Part shown: positions 47,555-55,418 of the stretch, one piece after another
Layout: every line of letters begins with the position of its first letter
Position numbering within the stretch: the stretch's first letter is position 1
DNA from: Raineyella sp034933565
GTDB lineage: Bacteria > Actinomycetota > Actinomycetes > Propionibacteriales > Propionibacteriaceae
Direction: 5' to 3'
Assembly (NCBI RefSeq): GCF_034933565.1
Contig: NZ_JAYFNG010000002.1
Coordinates: 183,924-247,923 of the forward strand
Length of the DNA stretch: 64,000 nucleotides
The notes under the pieces: generated by a model
What the model saw: the letters and a program-made list of their open reading frames with translations, nothing else
The model's database searches: none
Told to the model about the DNA's origin: nothing
Position numbers and translations under genes: made by a program

Positions 47555-47556
47555 GC

Positions 47557-47616
47557 GGCTCACGCCCACGTGGCTCACGCCTATGCGGCTCACGCCTACG
47601 CGGCTCACGCCTACGC
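47557..47616. repeat. 15-bp tandem repeat
   Basis: Four units of GGCTCACGCCTACGC type start at 47557, 47572, 47587 and 47602, immediately after the protease stop. The remainder of the 47555-47870 spacer holds a second pair, GGTCCGCATCCGGTCGTGG, near 47750-47780, and nothing else recognisable. Confidence 0.85.
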
Positions 47617-47870
47617 GGCGTACGCCGACCGTGCTGACGGACATCCGCGTGGTCATGTCGCCGTCCCGGCTCAGGACCGTGGCGCGGGTCGGCTGCGCTG
47701 GTCGGTGCCTCCGGCGGCCGTGGCCGGTCCGTCGCCAACCGTGGGGCGGTCCGCATCCGGTCGTGGGGTGGTCCGCATCCGGTCGTGGTTTGCGCCATGG
47801 TCGATGTCGGAAGGCCGCGGCAGACTGGATGAAAGAAGCCGGTGCGTGAGGAGCCGGCTCGAAGGAGGGC

Positions 47871-48332
47871 ATGATGATCGACTCGTCCAAGGGTTTCACG
47901 CTGGTCCGGACGTTCGAGGCGTCTCCGCAACAGACCTGGCAGGCGTGGACCGATCCTGACGCGGTCGCCCGGTGGTGGCATCCGCGCGGCGCCAGCACAC
48001 CCCGGGAGAGCGTTGCGATCGACGCCCAGGCGGGCGGCCACTACGTCTACATGATGGTGGACGACACGACGGGAGACCGGGTGGTCACCGGTGGCGAGTA
48101 CCGCGAGGTCACGCCGTTCGAACGGCTCGTCTTCACCTGGGGCTACCCCGACGCCGACCCGGATGATCAGCCGGTCATCACGATCACTCTGGAACCGGTC
48201 GGCGAAGGGGCCCGGATGACGTTCGACCTGCGCGGCGTCGATGGGGCGGCGGGCGACGGCAGCTACTTCGACGGATGGCAGGCCACGCTCGACTCGCTCG
48301 GCGACCATCTGCAGCCGCCCCGGCGGCACTGA
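47871..48332 (+). CDS. SRPBCC/AHSA1-domain protein
   Basis: A 153-residue START-like (Aha1-type) fold protein. Signatures are FTLVRTFEASPQQTWQAWTD, ARWWHPRGAS, VVTGGEYREVTPFERLVFTW, and the C-terminal FDGWQATLDSLGDHL helix. Such proteins bind hydrophobic ligands in a helix-grip pocket; the ligand is unknown. The start could be ATG 47871 or the adjacent ATG 47874. Stand-alone gene, followed by a spacer (48333-48544) with GCCGCCAGTGTGGATCCA repeats. Confidence 0.9.
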   Translation: MMIDSSKGFTLVRTFEASPQQTWQAWTDPDAVARWWHPRGASTPRESVAIDAQAGGHYVYMMVDDTTGDRVVTGGEYREVTPFERLVFTWGYPDADPDDQPVITITLEPVGEGARMTFDLRGVDGAAGDGSYFDGWQATLDSLGDHLQPPRRH

Positions 48333-48544
48333 TCCCGCGATCCACCGGCCGCCAGTACGAGTCGGCCGCCAGTGTGGATCCACGGCCGCCAGTGTGGATC
48401 CATCGGCAGCCGGTGCCTCGGTCGCATCAGTGCCTCGTTGAGCCGCCGATCCGGCCGCCGCCGTCCGGGGCGGCCGCGTCCCGGGTCAGTCGAAGCCGTC
48501 GTGGGTCAGCCGGCCCTGTGTGGGTCCGCCGCAGTTGTCGCGGC

Positions 48545-48958
48545 TCAGGCGAAGTCGCCGGCGGTGAGCCCGTCCGGGTGACCACTGGGCCACTCGACCA
48601 GCTCGATCCGGTAGCCGTCGGGATCGGTGATCCATGCCGTGCGGGGCCCCTCGGATCCTCCCGGTGCCTCGGGGCGGGTGGGTTCCCAGCCGGCGGTGGT
48701 CAGCCCGGCGAGGGCGGCCGCGAGGTCGTGGACCTGCACCACCAGGTGGTGGAAGCCGGTCCCGAGTTCCACCGCGCCGTCCTCGGGCCGGTGCACCAGC
48801 TCCAGGCTGGCGGTCATCTCCCCGGGGAAGGCGAGCACGGCCAGCACCGAACCGTCCTCGACCGTGACCCGGCCGACTTCCCGGTAGCCGAGCGCCCGGT
48901 AGAACTCGAGCGAGGCATCGAGGTCGGTCACCCGGTAGGCGGTGTGCAGTGTCTTCAT
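48545..48958 (-). CDS. VOC-family (glyoxalase I-like) protein
   Basis: A 137-residue vicinal-oxygen-chelate protein, closest in pattern to lactoylglutathione lyase: HTAYRVTDLDASLEFYRALG, LELVHRPEDGAVELGTGFHH, and WITDPDGYRIELVEW. The metal ligands His5, Glu (ELVH), His (GFHHL) and Glu (IELVE) are in place. In actinobacteria lacking glutathione, such proteins may use other thiols. Its start lies 84 bp from an octamer microsatellite. ATG 48958 is used. Confidence 0.88.
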   Translation of the reverse strand: MKTLHTAYRVTDLDASLEFYRALGYREVGRVTVEDGSVLAVLAFPGEMTASLELVHRPEDGAVELGTGFHHLVVQVHDLAAALAGLTTAGWEPTRPEAPGGSEGPRTAWITDPDGYRIELVEWPSGHPDGLTAGDFA

Positions 48959-49041
48959 CCCGGAACCCCCTGGTCGCGGTGTCCTCCCATGGTGGCAAGG
49001 TGACGCGATGGTCTCAAGGGGCGTGGGCCTGCGTACGATCC

Positions 49042-49158
49042 TTGCCGGGTTGCCGGGTTGCCGGGTTGCCGGGTTGCCGGGTTGCCGGGTTGCCGGGTTG
49101 CCGGGTTGCCGGGTTGCCGGGTTGCCGGGTTGCCGGGTTGCCGGGTTGCCGGGTTGCC
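49042..49158. repeat. Octamer microsatellite (TTGCCGGG)14
   Basis: Fourteen perfect copies of TTGCCGGG run from 49042 to 49153, followed by a partial copy to 49158. The period is not a multiple of three and the run is intergenic. It lies 84 bp upstream of the VOC gene start and abuts the inverted-end element at 49157. Copy number is likely to be variable by slippage. Confidence 0.97.
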
Positions 49159-49231
49159 CCAGACGCGTCCGTTCATGTGCATTCGCGGCTGGATATCCGG
49201 TCGCGTTCGCTATCTCGGGACGCGTCTGGGG
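49157..49231 (+). repeat. Dispersed inverted-end element, copy 3
   Basis: The best-formed copy. CCCCAGACGCGTCC (49157-49170) and GGACGCGTCTGGGG (49218-49231) are perfect 14-bp inverted repeats. Between them lies GTGCATTCGC and an inner stem around GGATATCC (CGCGGCTGGA / TCCGGTCGCG). It aligns without gaps to the copies at 2635 and 46101. No 18-bp arm duplication follows. It sits 3' of the SDR gene and abuts the octamer run. Confidence 0.8.
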
Positions 49232-49264
49232 CCGACGGCAACGACCGCCAGATGTCGCGTGGGC

Positions 49265-50041
49265 TCACCAGGTGGCGTCGCCCCGGATCACCACGTCCGA
49301 ACCGCCGTCGACGAAGACGATCTGTCCGCACAGGTGGGTGTTCTCCTCCGACACCAGCCAGGCGTGCAGCCGGGCCGGGACCTCGGGCCCCATCGGGCCG
49401 TTGAGCGGCATCGGCACCTGCTGGAGCAGCGTCTCGACCGCCTCCGGGGAGGCCATCATGTCCTTGGTCATCGGGGTCTTCACGATGCCCGGGGCGATCC
49501 CGTTGAGCGGGATGCCAGCGCCGGCCCACTCGGGGGTGCCCGCCTGGCGACGGACCCATTTGGCCAACGCCTGCTTCGTCGTGCCGTAGATCAGTGCGCC
49601 GAGCTGCGGGTCGGCCGCCAACACCCCGGCCCGGGCCGTCGCCGCCGCCTCGTCGCCACGGGACAGCGCGCCGAGCAGCTCATCGTCGGGTGCGTAGAGG
49701 GACGCCATCGAGCAGGTCACCGAGGCCCGCGGCGCCGCCGATCCGGCGAGCAGCGGGCGCAGCCCCTCGAGGGTGGCGACCGCGCCGAAGTAGTTCACCG
49801 ACACGGTCTTCGGGATCGGCAGGGCGAGCCCGGCGTTGGCGACGATCGCGTCGATCGTGCCGCCGGACAGCTCGCGGACCCCGTCGACCAGGGCCGTACG
49901 GCCCTCAAGGGTGGTCAGGTCCACATTCACATCAGCGTCATGCAGGTCGACGCCGATGACGCGCTCACCTCGCTCGGTGAGGATCCCTGTCAGGGTCTTG
50001 CCGATGCCGGATGCCGCACCGGTCACCACGATAGTTCGCAT
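49265..50041 (-). CDS. Short-chain dehydrogenase/reductase
   Basis: NAD(P)-dependent oxidoreductase of 258 residues. Cofactor motif VVTGAASGIGKTLTGIL (TGxxxGIG), DLHDADVNVDL, AIVANAGLA, and catalytic YGTTKQALAK (YxxxK) preceded by Ser in CSMAS. The C-terminus has the Asn/Gly rich GLIVFVDGG-like strand (IVFVDGGSDVVIRG). ATG 50041 follows GGAGGCGGATC. Pattern similar to 3-alpha-hydroxysteroid or epimerase-type SDRs; substrate unknown. Single gene. Confidence 0.88.
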   Translation of the reverse strand: MRTIVVTGAASGIGKTLTGILTERGERVIGVDLHDADVNVDLTTLEGRTALVDGVRELSGGTIDAIVANAGLALPIPKTVSVNYFGAVATLEGLRPLLAGSAAPRASVTCSMASLYAPDDELLGALSRGDEAAATARAGVLAADPQLGALIYGTTKQALAKWVRRQAGTPEWAGAGIPLNGIAPGIVKTPMTKDMMASPEAVETLLQQVPMPLNGPMGPEVPARLHAWLVSEENTHLCGQIVFVDGGSDVVIRGDATW

Positions 50042-50183
50042 GATCCGCCTCCTGGAGCAGTGCACAGCCCTCGAGGGGCCGGACCTGAGCGGAGCAGGCT
50101 GCTCCCGCCATCACGGTCGGCGACGGGGCTGATCCTTCAAGTCTAGACGGGGCCGATGCGGAGGGGGTACCACTTCGATGTCG

Positions 50184-50729
50184 TCAGGTGAGCAGCAGCG
50201 CCGCGAGCGCGCAGAACCAGATGGCCAGCGAGCCACAACCGACTGCCAGGGTGCCGGCGAGGATCCGTGAGGGGCGCGGATTCGTCCCGAAGTCGCCGAC
50301 CAGCAGCAGAATGCTGGCTGACACGCCCAACCCGGCGACCATGGCCGAGGTGGCGTCAACCAGCATGAGTATCGAGAGGACGAGAGCGCCTCCCATCAAC
50401 CCCGACCGGCCGGAGAGCTTCGTCACCATCAGCAGGGGGATGCCGAGCAGGGGTTGCGCGATCGCGAGCGTCATCCACACGATGTGGCTGGTGCCGGGTC
50501 CGGGCCAGAAGCCTGCATACGTCGTGCCGGCGAGCAGGAGCAATGCAACATCGACCGTGTGGACGCCGCGCAACGCATCGCGGGATGTGACCCGGTATTC
50601 GGCGTTGTACCCGTACAAAACGGCCAGCCATGGGGACCACTGAGATCGGCCTGTGGCCATCCCGGCGATGCCACCGAGCAGTGCGGCTGCCGCCAGGACC
50701 GCAGCCACGCCGCCGACCAAAGAGATCAT
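50184..50729 (-). CDS. Hypothetical membrane protein
   Basis: A 181-residue protein with about five hydrophobic spans: LVGGVAAVLAAAALLGGIAG, VDVALLLLAGTTYAGFWPG, LAIAQPLLGIPLLMV, GALVLSILMLVDATSAMVAG and the C-terminal LAVGCGSLAIWFCALAALLL. I do not recognise a family. It lies next to and on the same strand as the broken SRPBCC gene, 37 bp downstream of its last stop. Confidence 0.65.
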   Translation of the reverse strand: MISLVGGVAAVLAAAALLGGIAGMATGRSQWSPWLAVLYGYNAEYRVTSRDALRGVHTVDVALLLLAGTTYAGFWPGPGTSHIVWMTLAIAQPLLGIPLLMVTKLSGRSGLMGGALVLSILMLVDATSAMVAGLGVSASILLLVGDFGTNPRPSRILAGTLAVGCGSLAIWFCALAALLLT

Positions 50730-50766
50730 GGCAGTCCTCCGATTTCCCGGCGTACGGTTTGCCCGC

Positions 50767-51196
50767 TCAGCGGCGGTCGGACTCGATGTACCGCTTGAGC
50801 CCTACCCAGTTGCGACGCTCCCCTCAGGGGCCGACCAGGGCGAGCCCCCTCATCGGCCCGACCAGGCGCATGCTCCAGTCCCATCGCAGCAGGGCCCGGC
50901 CATCCAGCTGAGTGAAGGTCAGGGTGCCGTCGAGCTGCAGGTACGACGAGCGCACGATGTTGCGAAGTCGGCGCGGTCTGTCGTACTCCAGGACGTCGAT
51001 GGTCATCCTGCCCCTGGCGCCTATGCCCTTGGGCTGAGCGGTGAAGCGCGTACCCCTGCCGACCGGTCCGTCGCTCAGCTTCTCGGCAGAGGCGATCCGG
51101 GGGGTTGTATCTGGGCTCGGTCCGCTCGTCGGCGACCAGATCGAACACCTCGTCGACAGGTGCGTCGATCGTGACCTCTCCGGAGATGCGTGCCAT
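50767..51196 (-). pseudogene. SRPBCC (polyketide-cyclase-like) gene broken by frameshift and stop
   Basis: The first 34 codons (MARISGEVTIDAPVDEVFDL) are a typical SRPBCC N-terminus. At a run of six G on the plus strand (51099-51104) the frame is lost; shifting by one restores IASAEKLSDGPVG, then RMTIDVLEYDRPRRLRN and TFTQLDGRALLRWDWSMRLV. This second frame ends at a TGA (50824), after which GERRNWVGLKRYIESD continues in the same frame to 50767, matching the usual C-terminus. So at least one indel and one stop break it; a sequencing error in the G run is possible for the first. Confidence 0.7.
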
Positions 51197-51398
51197 CGCG
51201 GTGCTCCTTCACGATGAAACCGATCTTGCTCCGACCGTGCTGGGTGGATGACGGAGGCGGAACATTGGCCGGGAACACCCTCAAAGTAGCATGAGGATCG
51301 GAGCGCCGAGATGCAGCGAAGAGCGCGGTCCTCGCGGTGGCCCGCCCGGCCCTGCCGGGGTGGTGGTGCTTCGCTGGCGTCATGAGCAACAGTGAGTC

Positions 51399-52088
51399 AT
51401 GAGCAGCAATGAGCCGACCGATCGCACCTCACCGGTCACGCATCGGCTGCGGCCGGCAGCGGAGTCGTTCGGGGTCGATGCCGAGCGATACGACCGTACC
51501 CGGCCGCCGTACCCGGACTCGTTGGTGGCTTCGATCGTCGCGGCATGCCCCGGGCGCGAGGTCCTCGATGTCGGCTGCGGCACCGGGATCCTGTCCCGGC
51601 AGTTCCAAGCGGCGGGGTGCATCGTGCTCGGGGTCGAGCCTGACCCGCGGATGGCGCAGTTCGCCCGGAACCGCGGACTGGCGGTCGAACAGGCCAGGTT
51701 CGAGGATTGGGACCCGGCAGGTCGACGGTTCGACGCCGTGGTCGCCGGCACCGCCTGGCATTGGGTGGACCCGGATGCCGGCGCCACGAAGGCCGCACAG
51801 GTGCTGCGCCCGTATGGCGTGCTCGCGCTCTTCGGACACACCTTCGAACTACCCCGGGTCGTGTACGACGCCTTCACGAGCGCATACAAGCGCGCGGTCC
51901 CCGATGCGCCGTTCACCCTGCCTGCGCCGGGACGGGCCGTGGCGGTGTACGAGGCCGGCTACGCCAGGGCCGCCCTGGGCGCAGCGCAGAGCCTGTTTCC
52001 AAACGTCGGCGGTACCAGCCTCCGGCGTCCGCCGACCCACGATCGCCCGTGTACGGGGTCGTGTCCGTTCCTGCCTGAAGCTCGGTGA
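51399..52088 (+). CDS. SAM-dependent methyltransferase, C-terminally altered
   Basis: A 229-residue class I methyltransferase. Motif I is VLDVGCGTGILSRQFQA, the acidic ribose residue VLGVEPDP, and motif IV FDAVVAGTAWHWVDPDAG. It resembles the roughly 260-residue family that has a C-terminal beta-strand domain, but after AVPDAPF the sequence becomes unlike the family (GRAVAVYEAGYARAALG, then Pro/Arg-rich) and stops early. Either the C-terminus is truncated by an indel or divergent. It is convergent with dnaB; only 15 bp separate their stops. Confidence 0.75.
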   Translation: MSSNEPTDRTSPVTHRLRPAAESFGVDAERYDRTRPPYPDSLVASIVAACPGREVLDVGCGTGILSRQFQAAGCIVLGVEPDPRMAQFARNRGLAVEQARFEDWDPAGRRFDAVVAGTAWHWVDPDAGATKAAQVLRPYGVLALFGHTFELPRVVYDAFTSAYKRAVPDAPFTLPAPGRAVAVYEAGYARAALGAAQSLFPNVGGTSLRRPPTHDRPCTGSCPFLPEAR

Positions 52089-52103
52089 CGGCGAGGTACT
52101 CGC

Positions 52104-53480
52104 TCAGTGCGCCATGTCGGTGAAGCGCGAGTAGTGCCCCTGGAAGGCGACGGTCACCGTCTTGGTCGGCCCGTTGCGGTGCTTGGCGACGATGATGTCG
52201 GCCTCACCGACGCGGTCGGACTCGTCCTTGTTGTAGTAGTCGTCGCGGTGGACGAGGATGATTACGTCCGCGTCCTGCTCCAGCGAGCCGGACTCTCGCA
52301 GGTCGGACACCGAGGGGCGCTTGTCGTCGCGCTTCTCCGGGTTTCGGTTCAGCTGCGAGATCGCGATCACCGGCAGCTCCAGTTCCTTGGCGAGCAGCTT
52401 CATCTGCCGGGAGAACTCGGACACCTCCAGCTGGCGGGACTCGACCTTCTTACCGGAGCTCATCAGCTGCAGGTAGTCGAGAACGATCAGCTTGAGGTCG
52501 TGCTGCTGCTTGAGCCGGCGGGCCTTGGCGCGGATCTCCATCATCGTCAGGTTGGGGGAGTCGTCCACGTACAGCGGGGCCGACCCGATCAGGCTGGCCT
52601 TGCTGGACACCCGGTCCCACTCGTCGCTGGACATGGTGCCCTGACGCATGTGGGACAGCGGCACCGACGCCTCCGCCGAGAGCATGCGCATGGTGATCTC
52701 GGTCTGGCTCATCTCGAGGGAGAAGATGCACGAGGTCAGCCCGTGCTTGATCGACGCGGACCGACAGATGTCCAGCCCCAGGGTCGACTTGCCCATACCC
52801 GGCCTTGCGGCAATGATCACCATCTGCCCTGAGTGCAGGCCGGCGGTCAGTTCGTCGAGCTCGGCGAAGCCGGTGGGGACGCCGCTCATCACGCCGCCCT
52901 GGGCCTCGATCAGCTCCATCTGGTCCATCGTCGGCTCGATCAGCTGTTCGAGCGGCTTGTAGTCCTCGGTGGAGCGGCGGTCGGCGATCGCGTACATGGT
53001 GGCTTGGGCCTCGTCCACGATGTCGTCGACGTCACCCTCGGCGTTGTAGCCGAGCTGCGCGATCTTGATCGAGGCCTGTACGAGGCGGCGCAGGACGGCC
53101 TTGTCGCGGACGATCTGGGCGTAGTAGCCGGCGTTCGCGGCGACGGAGACGGAGGCGACCAGGTCGTACAGGTAGGTGTGGCCACCGACGCGGGCGATCT
53201 CACCGCGCTTGGTGAGCTGCTCGGCGACGGTGATGGCGTCGGCCGGCTCACCGAGGGAGTAGAGGTGGAGGATCGCGTCGAAGATCAGCTCGTGGGCGGG
53301 CTTGTAGAAGTCGTCACTGTGGACGAGCTCGATGACCTCGGCGATGGCGTCCTTCGAGATCATCATGGCGCCGAGCACGCTCTGCTCGGCGACGAGGTCC
53401 TGCGGAGGCTGGCGGTCAGGTCCCGGTCCGGGCTCCCGATGGTCGGTGCTCCAGGCCGGCTCGAGACCGACGACACCCAT
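52104..53480 (-). CDS. dnaB: Replicative DNA helicase DnaB
   Basis: Hexameric 5'-3' helicase driving the replication fork, 458 residues. The N-terminal domain has PPQDLVAEQSVLGAMMISKD. The RecA-like domain has Walker A ARPGMGKSTLGLD, the H1a segment SLEMSQTEITMRML, Walker B LIVLDYLQLMSS, and the late QLNRNPEKRDDKRPSVSDLR. Length is standard and no intein is present. ATG 53480 (MGVVGLEP) behind GAGGGGG is preferred to a GTG at 53501. The spacer 53481-54194 is upstream. Confidence 0.96.
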   Translation of the reverse strand: MGVVGLEPAWSTDHREPGPGPDRQPPQDLVAEQSVLGAMMISKDAIAEVIELVHSDDFYKPAHELIFDAILHLYSLGEPADAITVAEQLTKRGEIARVGGHTYLYDLVASVSVAANAGYYAQIVRDKAVLRRLVQASIKIAQLGYNAEGDVDDIVDEAQATMYAIADRRSTEDYKPLEQLIEPTMDQMELIEAQGGVMSGVPTGFAELDELTAGLHSGQMVIIAARPGMGKSTLGLDICRSASIKHGLTSCIFSLEMSQTEITMRMLSAEASVPLSHMRQGTMSSDEWDRVSSKASLIGSAPLYVDDSPNLTMMEIRAKARRLKQQHDLKLIVLDYLQLMSSGKKVESRQLEVSEFSRQMKLLAKELELPVIAISQLNRNPEKRDDKRPSVSDLRESGSLEQDADVIILVHRDDYYNKDESDRVGEADIIVAKHRNGPTKTVTVAFQGHYSRFTDMAH

Positions 53481-54194
53481 GGTTCCCCCTCTTCCTGGCA
53501 CACTTCCCGCTGACCTGATCGACCCTAGGCGAGGGGTCTGACAGTCCCGTACGGCGCTGCCGAAGACGTACGGATCACCGCCGGAGCCCGCGCCGGACCC
53601 GCCTGTGGACCGCCCCGTCCGGGCCCGTCGCCGGACCGTCGCAGGCTCGCCGTCGCGGCCCCGAAGGACCGGCGGAGCTCCACCGTAGACGCTCCCGGGT
53701 GTCTCCGCCAGACGAGTTTTCCACAGGGGTTGTGGACATCTGGGGAGAGATTGTGGAGACCTTCCCTGTGCAGGGGGACAACTTGTGGACTGCTCCGGGC
53801 AGTTGACGGTCAGACCGATTCAAATGTGGTGCTGACTAGGGGATTCAATCGTCGATTACGGTGGATGAAAACTCGTCGGGAGAAATATTCAGACCACCTG
53901 TCCTGCTGGTCTGTGTGCTTGACGGGGCAGCCCGGGTGTGGCATATCCACACGCGATGTGTATAACTTTCCGCGCTCGGGTTGCCGATCCATGCGTGACT
54001 AGGGCTTCAGGATCAAGACACGTCCGGCGTCGTACGGACCGGGCCGGGACACGCCGATCTGATCCCCCTTCCGGTCGTCCGGGCCGGGTGAGGCGGCCTT
54101 GCGGGTAGGCTGGGAGACGGTCCGCTGCGCCCCGGTCAGGGTCGTGGTGGAGACCCCATCGCGCGTCATGGGGGACGGACGGAGGAGGTTCACG
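53481..54194. other. 714-bp spacer between dnaB and csoR-like gene
   Basis: The first half is GC-rich without signals. The second half, 53710-53990, is markedly richer in A/T and contains DnaA-box-like 9-mers (annotated separately). No gene is supported; short open frames have no recognisable content. GGAGGAGG at 54181-54188 is the ribosome site of the next gene. Confidence 0.6.
53718..53951. promoter_or_regulatory. Cluster of DnaA-box-like sequences
   Basis: Near-matches to TTATCCACA/TTGTCCACA occur as TTTTCCACA (53718-53726), TGTGGACAT (53732-53740, reverse), TTGTGGAGA (53752-53760, reverse), TTGTGGACT (53784-53792, reverse) and ATATCCACA (53943-53951), each with one or more mismatches. 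An AT-rich stretch (53815-53900) lies between. This could be a DnaA-regulated promoter for dnaB, a DnaA-titration site, or origin-like DNA; no dnaA/dnaN is in view. Confidence 0.4.
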
Positions 54195-54764
54195 ATGGAT
54201 GCCGAGACGACAGTGCTCACCGGATCGACGGCGTCCGGGTCGGCCGATGCCCAGACCCGGACCGAAAGCTCGACGATGCCCGCCGGCACGCCGGCACTCG
54301 TCGCGACGCCGAGCTGCTGCGGCGGCGCCGCGTCGACGGGAGCCACGGCGGCCGGGGCGATGGCGCTGACCCTCGAGAGCCGTCCCGACGGTGCCACGCA
54401 GGCGGACACCGGCCAGAACGAGGCGGGTCGGGACGAGGCATCCGGGGCGGCCGACGCCGGTGGCTGCTGCGCCACGAACAACCCCTGGGGCTACGCCGAC
54501 AGCAAGCAGGATTACGTCCGCCGGCTGCGCCGGATCGAGGGTCAGGTCCGTGGCCTGCAGCGGATGGTCGACGAGGACCAGTACTGCATCGACATCCTCA
54601 CCCAGATCTCCGCCGTCACCAAGGCGCTGGAGTCCACCGCGCTGAAGCTGCTCGACGAGCATCTGTCGCACTGCGTCATGCACGCCATCGAGGCGGGTGG
54701 TGAGGAGGCCGACCAGAAGCTCGCCGAGGCCTCCGCCGCGATCGCTCGCCTCGTCCGTTCCTGA
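54195..54764 (+). CDS. CsoR-family metal-sensing repressor with Cys-rich N-terminal extension
   Basis: A 189-residue protein whose C-terminal 85 residues are a CsoR/RcnR four-helix domain: YVRRLRRIEGQVRGLQRMV, then the copper ligands Cys in EDQYCIDIL and His-x3-Cys in EHLSHCVMHA. The first roughly 100 residues, absent from typical 90-120-residue CsoR proteins, are low-complexity with two CC pairs (TPSCCGGAA and AGGCCATNN) that might bind metal. ATG 54195 follows GGAGGAGG. The copper chaperone gene lies downstream, supporting Cu(I) as effector. Confidence 0.85.
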   Translation: MDAETTVLTGSTASGSADAQTRTESSTMPAGTPALVATPSCCGGAASTGATAAGAMALTLESRPDGATQADTGQNEAGRDEASGAADAGGCCATNNPWGYADSKQDYVRRLRRIEGQVRGLQRMVDEDQYCIDILTQISAVTKALESTALKLLDEHLSHCVMHAIEAGGEEADQKLAEASAAIARLVRS

Positions 54765-54790
54765 CCGCTTTCGTCTCCTGACGGCCTTCC

Positions 54791-54838
54791 GTTCCCTGAT
54801 GGCCTTCGTACGGCGTTCCCTGATGGCCTTCGTACGGC
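54791..54838. repeat. 24-bp direct repeat between csoR-like gene and copZ
   Basis: GTTCCCTGATGGCCTTCGTA with flanking CGGC repeats exactly at 54791 and 54815. The pair sits just after the regulator gene and upstream of copZ, where a CsoR operator would be expected, but it is not a palindrome of the known CsoR type. Confidence 0.7.
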
Positions 54839-55021
54839 CTCGTCCGCCTCGGGAGAGCCCCGCGCGAGCCGGTGTGCCTGTCCCCGGCGGGGCATGCCCA
54901 CCGGCGTGCCGTTCGGGGGCCGGGCGGGGCGTCCGGACCGCGGGACGCGGCGTACGCTTGCTCTTCAGCACAACCGTCGTGGCGCAGTCCTGCCGCGGCG
55001 CAGAACCACGGGAGGAACTCC

Positions 55022-55231
55022 ATGGCCACGACCGCGTACACCGTCTCCGGCATGAGCTGCGGCCACTGCGTCAACTCGGTGACCGAGGAGGTCAGCGGCG
55101 TGGCGGGCGTCACCGCGGTCGACGTGGACCTCGAGTCCGGCCGGATGGTCGTCACCTCTGACGCCGAGGTCGCCTTCGAGGCCATCGCCGCCGCCGTGGA
55201 CGAGGCAGGTTACTCGGTCGTCCCGGCCTGA
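55022..55231 (+). CDS. copZ: Copper chaperone CopZ (heavy-metal-associated domain)
   Basis: A 69-residue HMA-domain protein. The Cu(I)-binding motif is GMSCGHC near residue 10; the rest (VNSVTEEVSGVAGVTAVDVD, VAFEAIAAAVDEAGYSVV) is the usual ferredoxin-like fold. It binds Cu(I) and delivers it to CopA or to CsoR. ATG 55022 has GGAGGAACTCC upstream. No CopA ATPase is in the window. The last codons and stop (GTCCCGGCCTGAGCCAC) are repeated 31 bp downstream (55251-55267). Confidence 0.93.
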   Translation: MATTAYTVSGMSCGHCVNSVTEEVSGVAGVTAVDVDLESGRMVVTSDAEVAFEAIAAAVDEAGYSVVPA

Positions 55232-55267
55232 GCCACGGGCCCCAGGCCCCGTCCCGGCCTGAGCCAC
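55220..55267. repeat. 17-bp direct repeat of the copZ 3' end
   Basis: GTCCCGGCCTGAGCCAC occurs at 55220-55236, where it includes the copZ stop codon, and again at 55251-55267. Spacing is 31 bp. Further CCGGGACTGC units fill 55315-55385. It parallels the duplicated end seen after the thioredoxin gene. Confidence 0.75.
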
Positions 55268-55418
55268 ATCGCCCGGCCCCGCCCCGGCCGGCCTGTCGAG
55301 CTGCGGTCCCGTCGCATGCCGGGACTGCCGTCTGCCGGGACTGCCGGGCCCGGGCGCGGTCCCGTCGAACGCCGGGACTGCTGAGCCCCGGCCCCGCCGG
55401 ACCTCAGTGGGGGAGACC

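Noticed and set aside
49042..49158. CRISPR array
   Set aside because: Units are contiguous 8-mers without spacers and there are no cas genes.
53575..53823. Small minus-strand open frame in the dnaB spacer
   Set aside because: No ribosome site, no recognisable content, and it overlaps DnaA-box-like sites.
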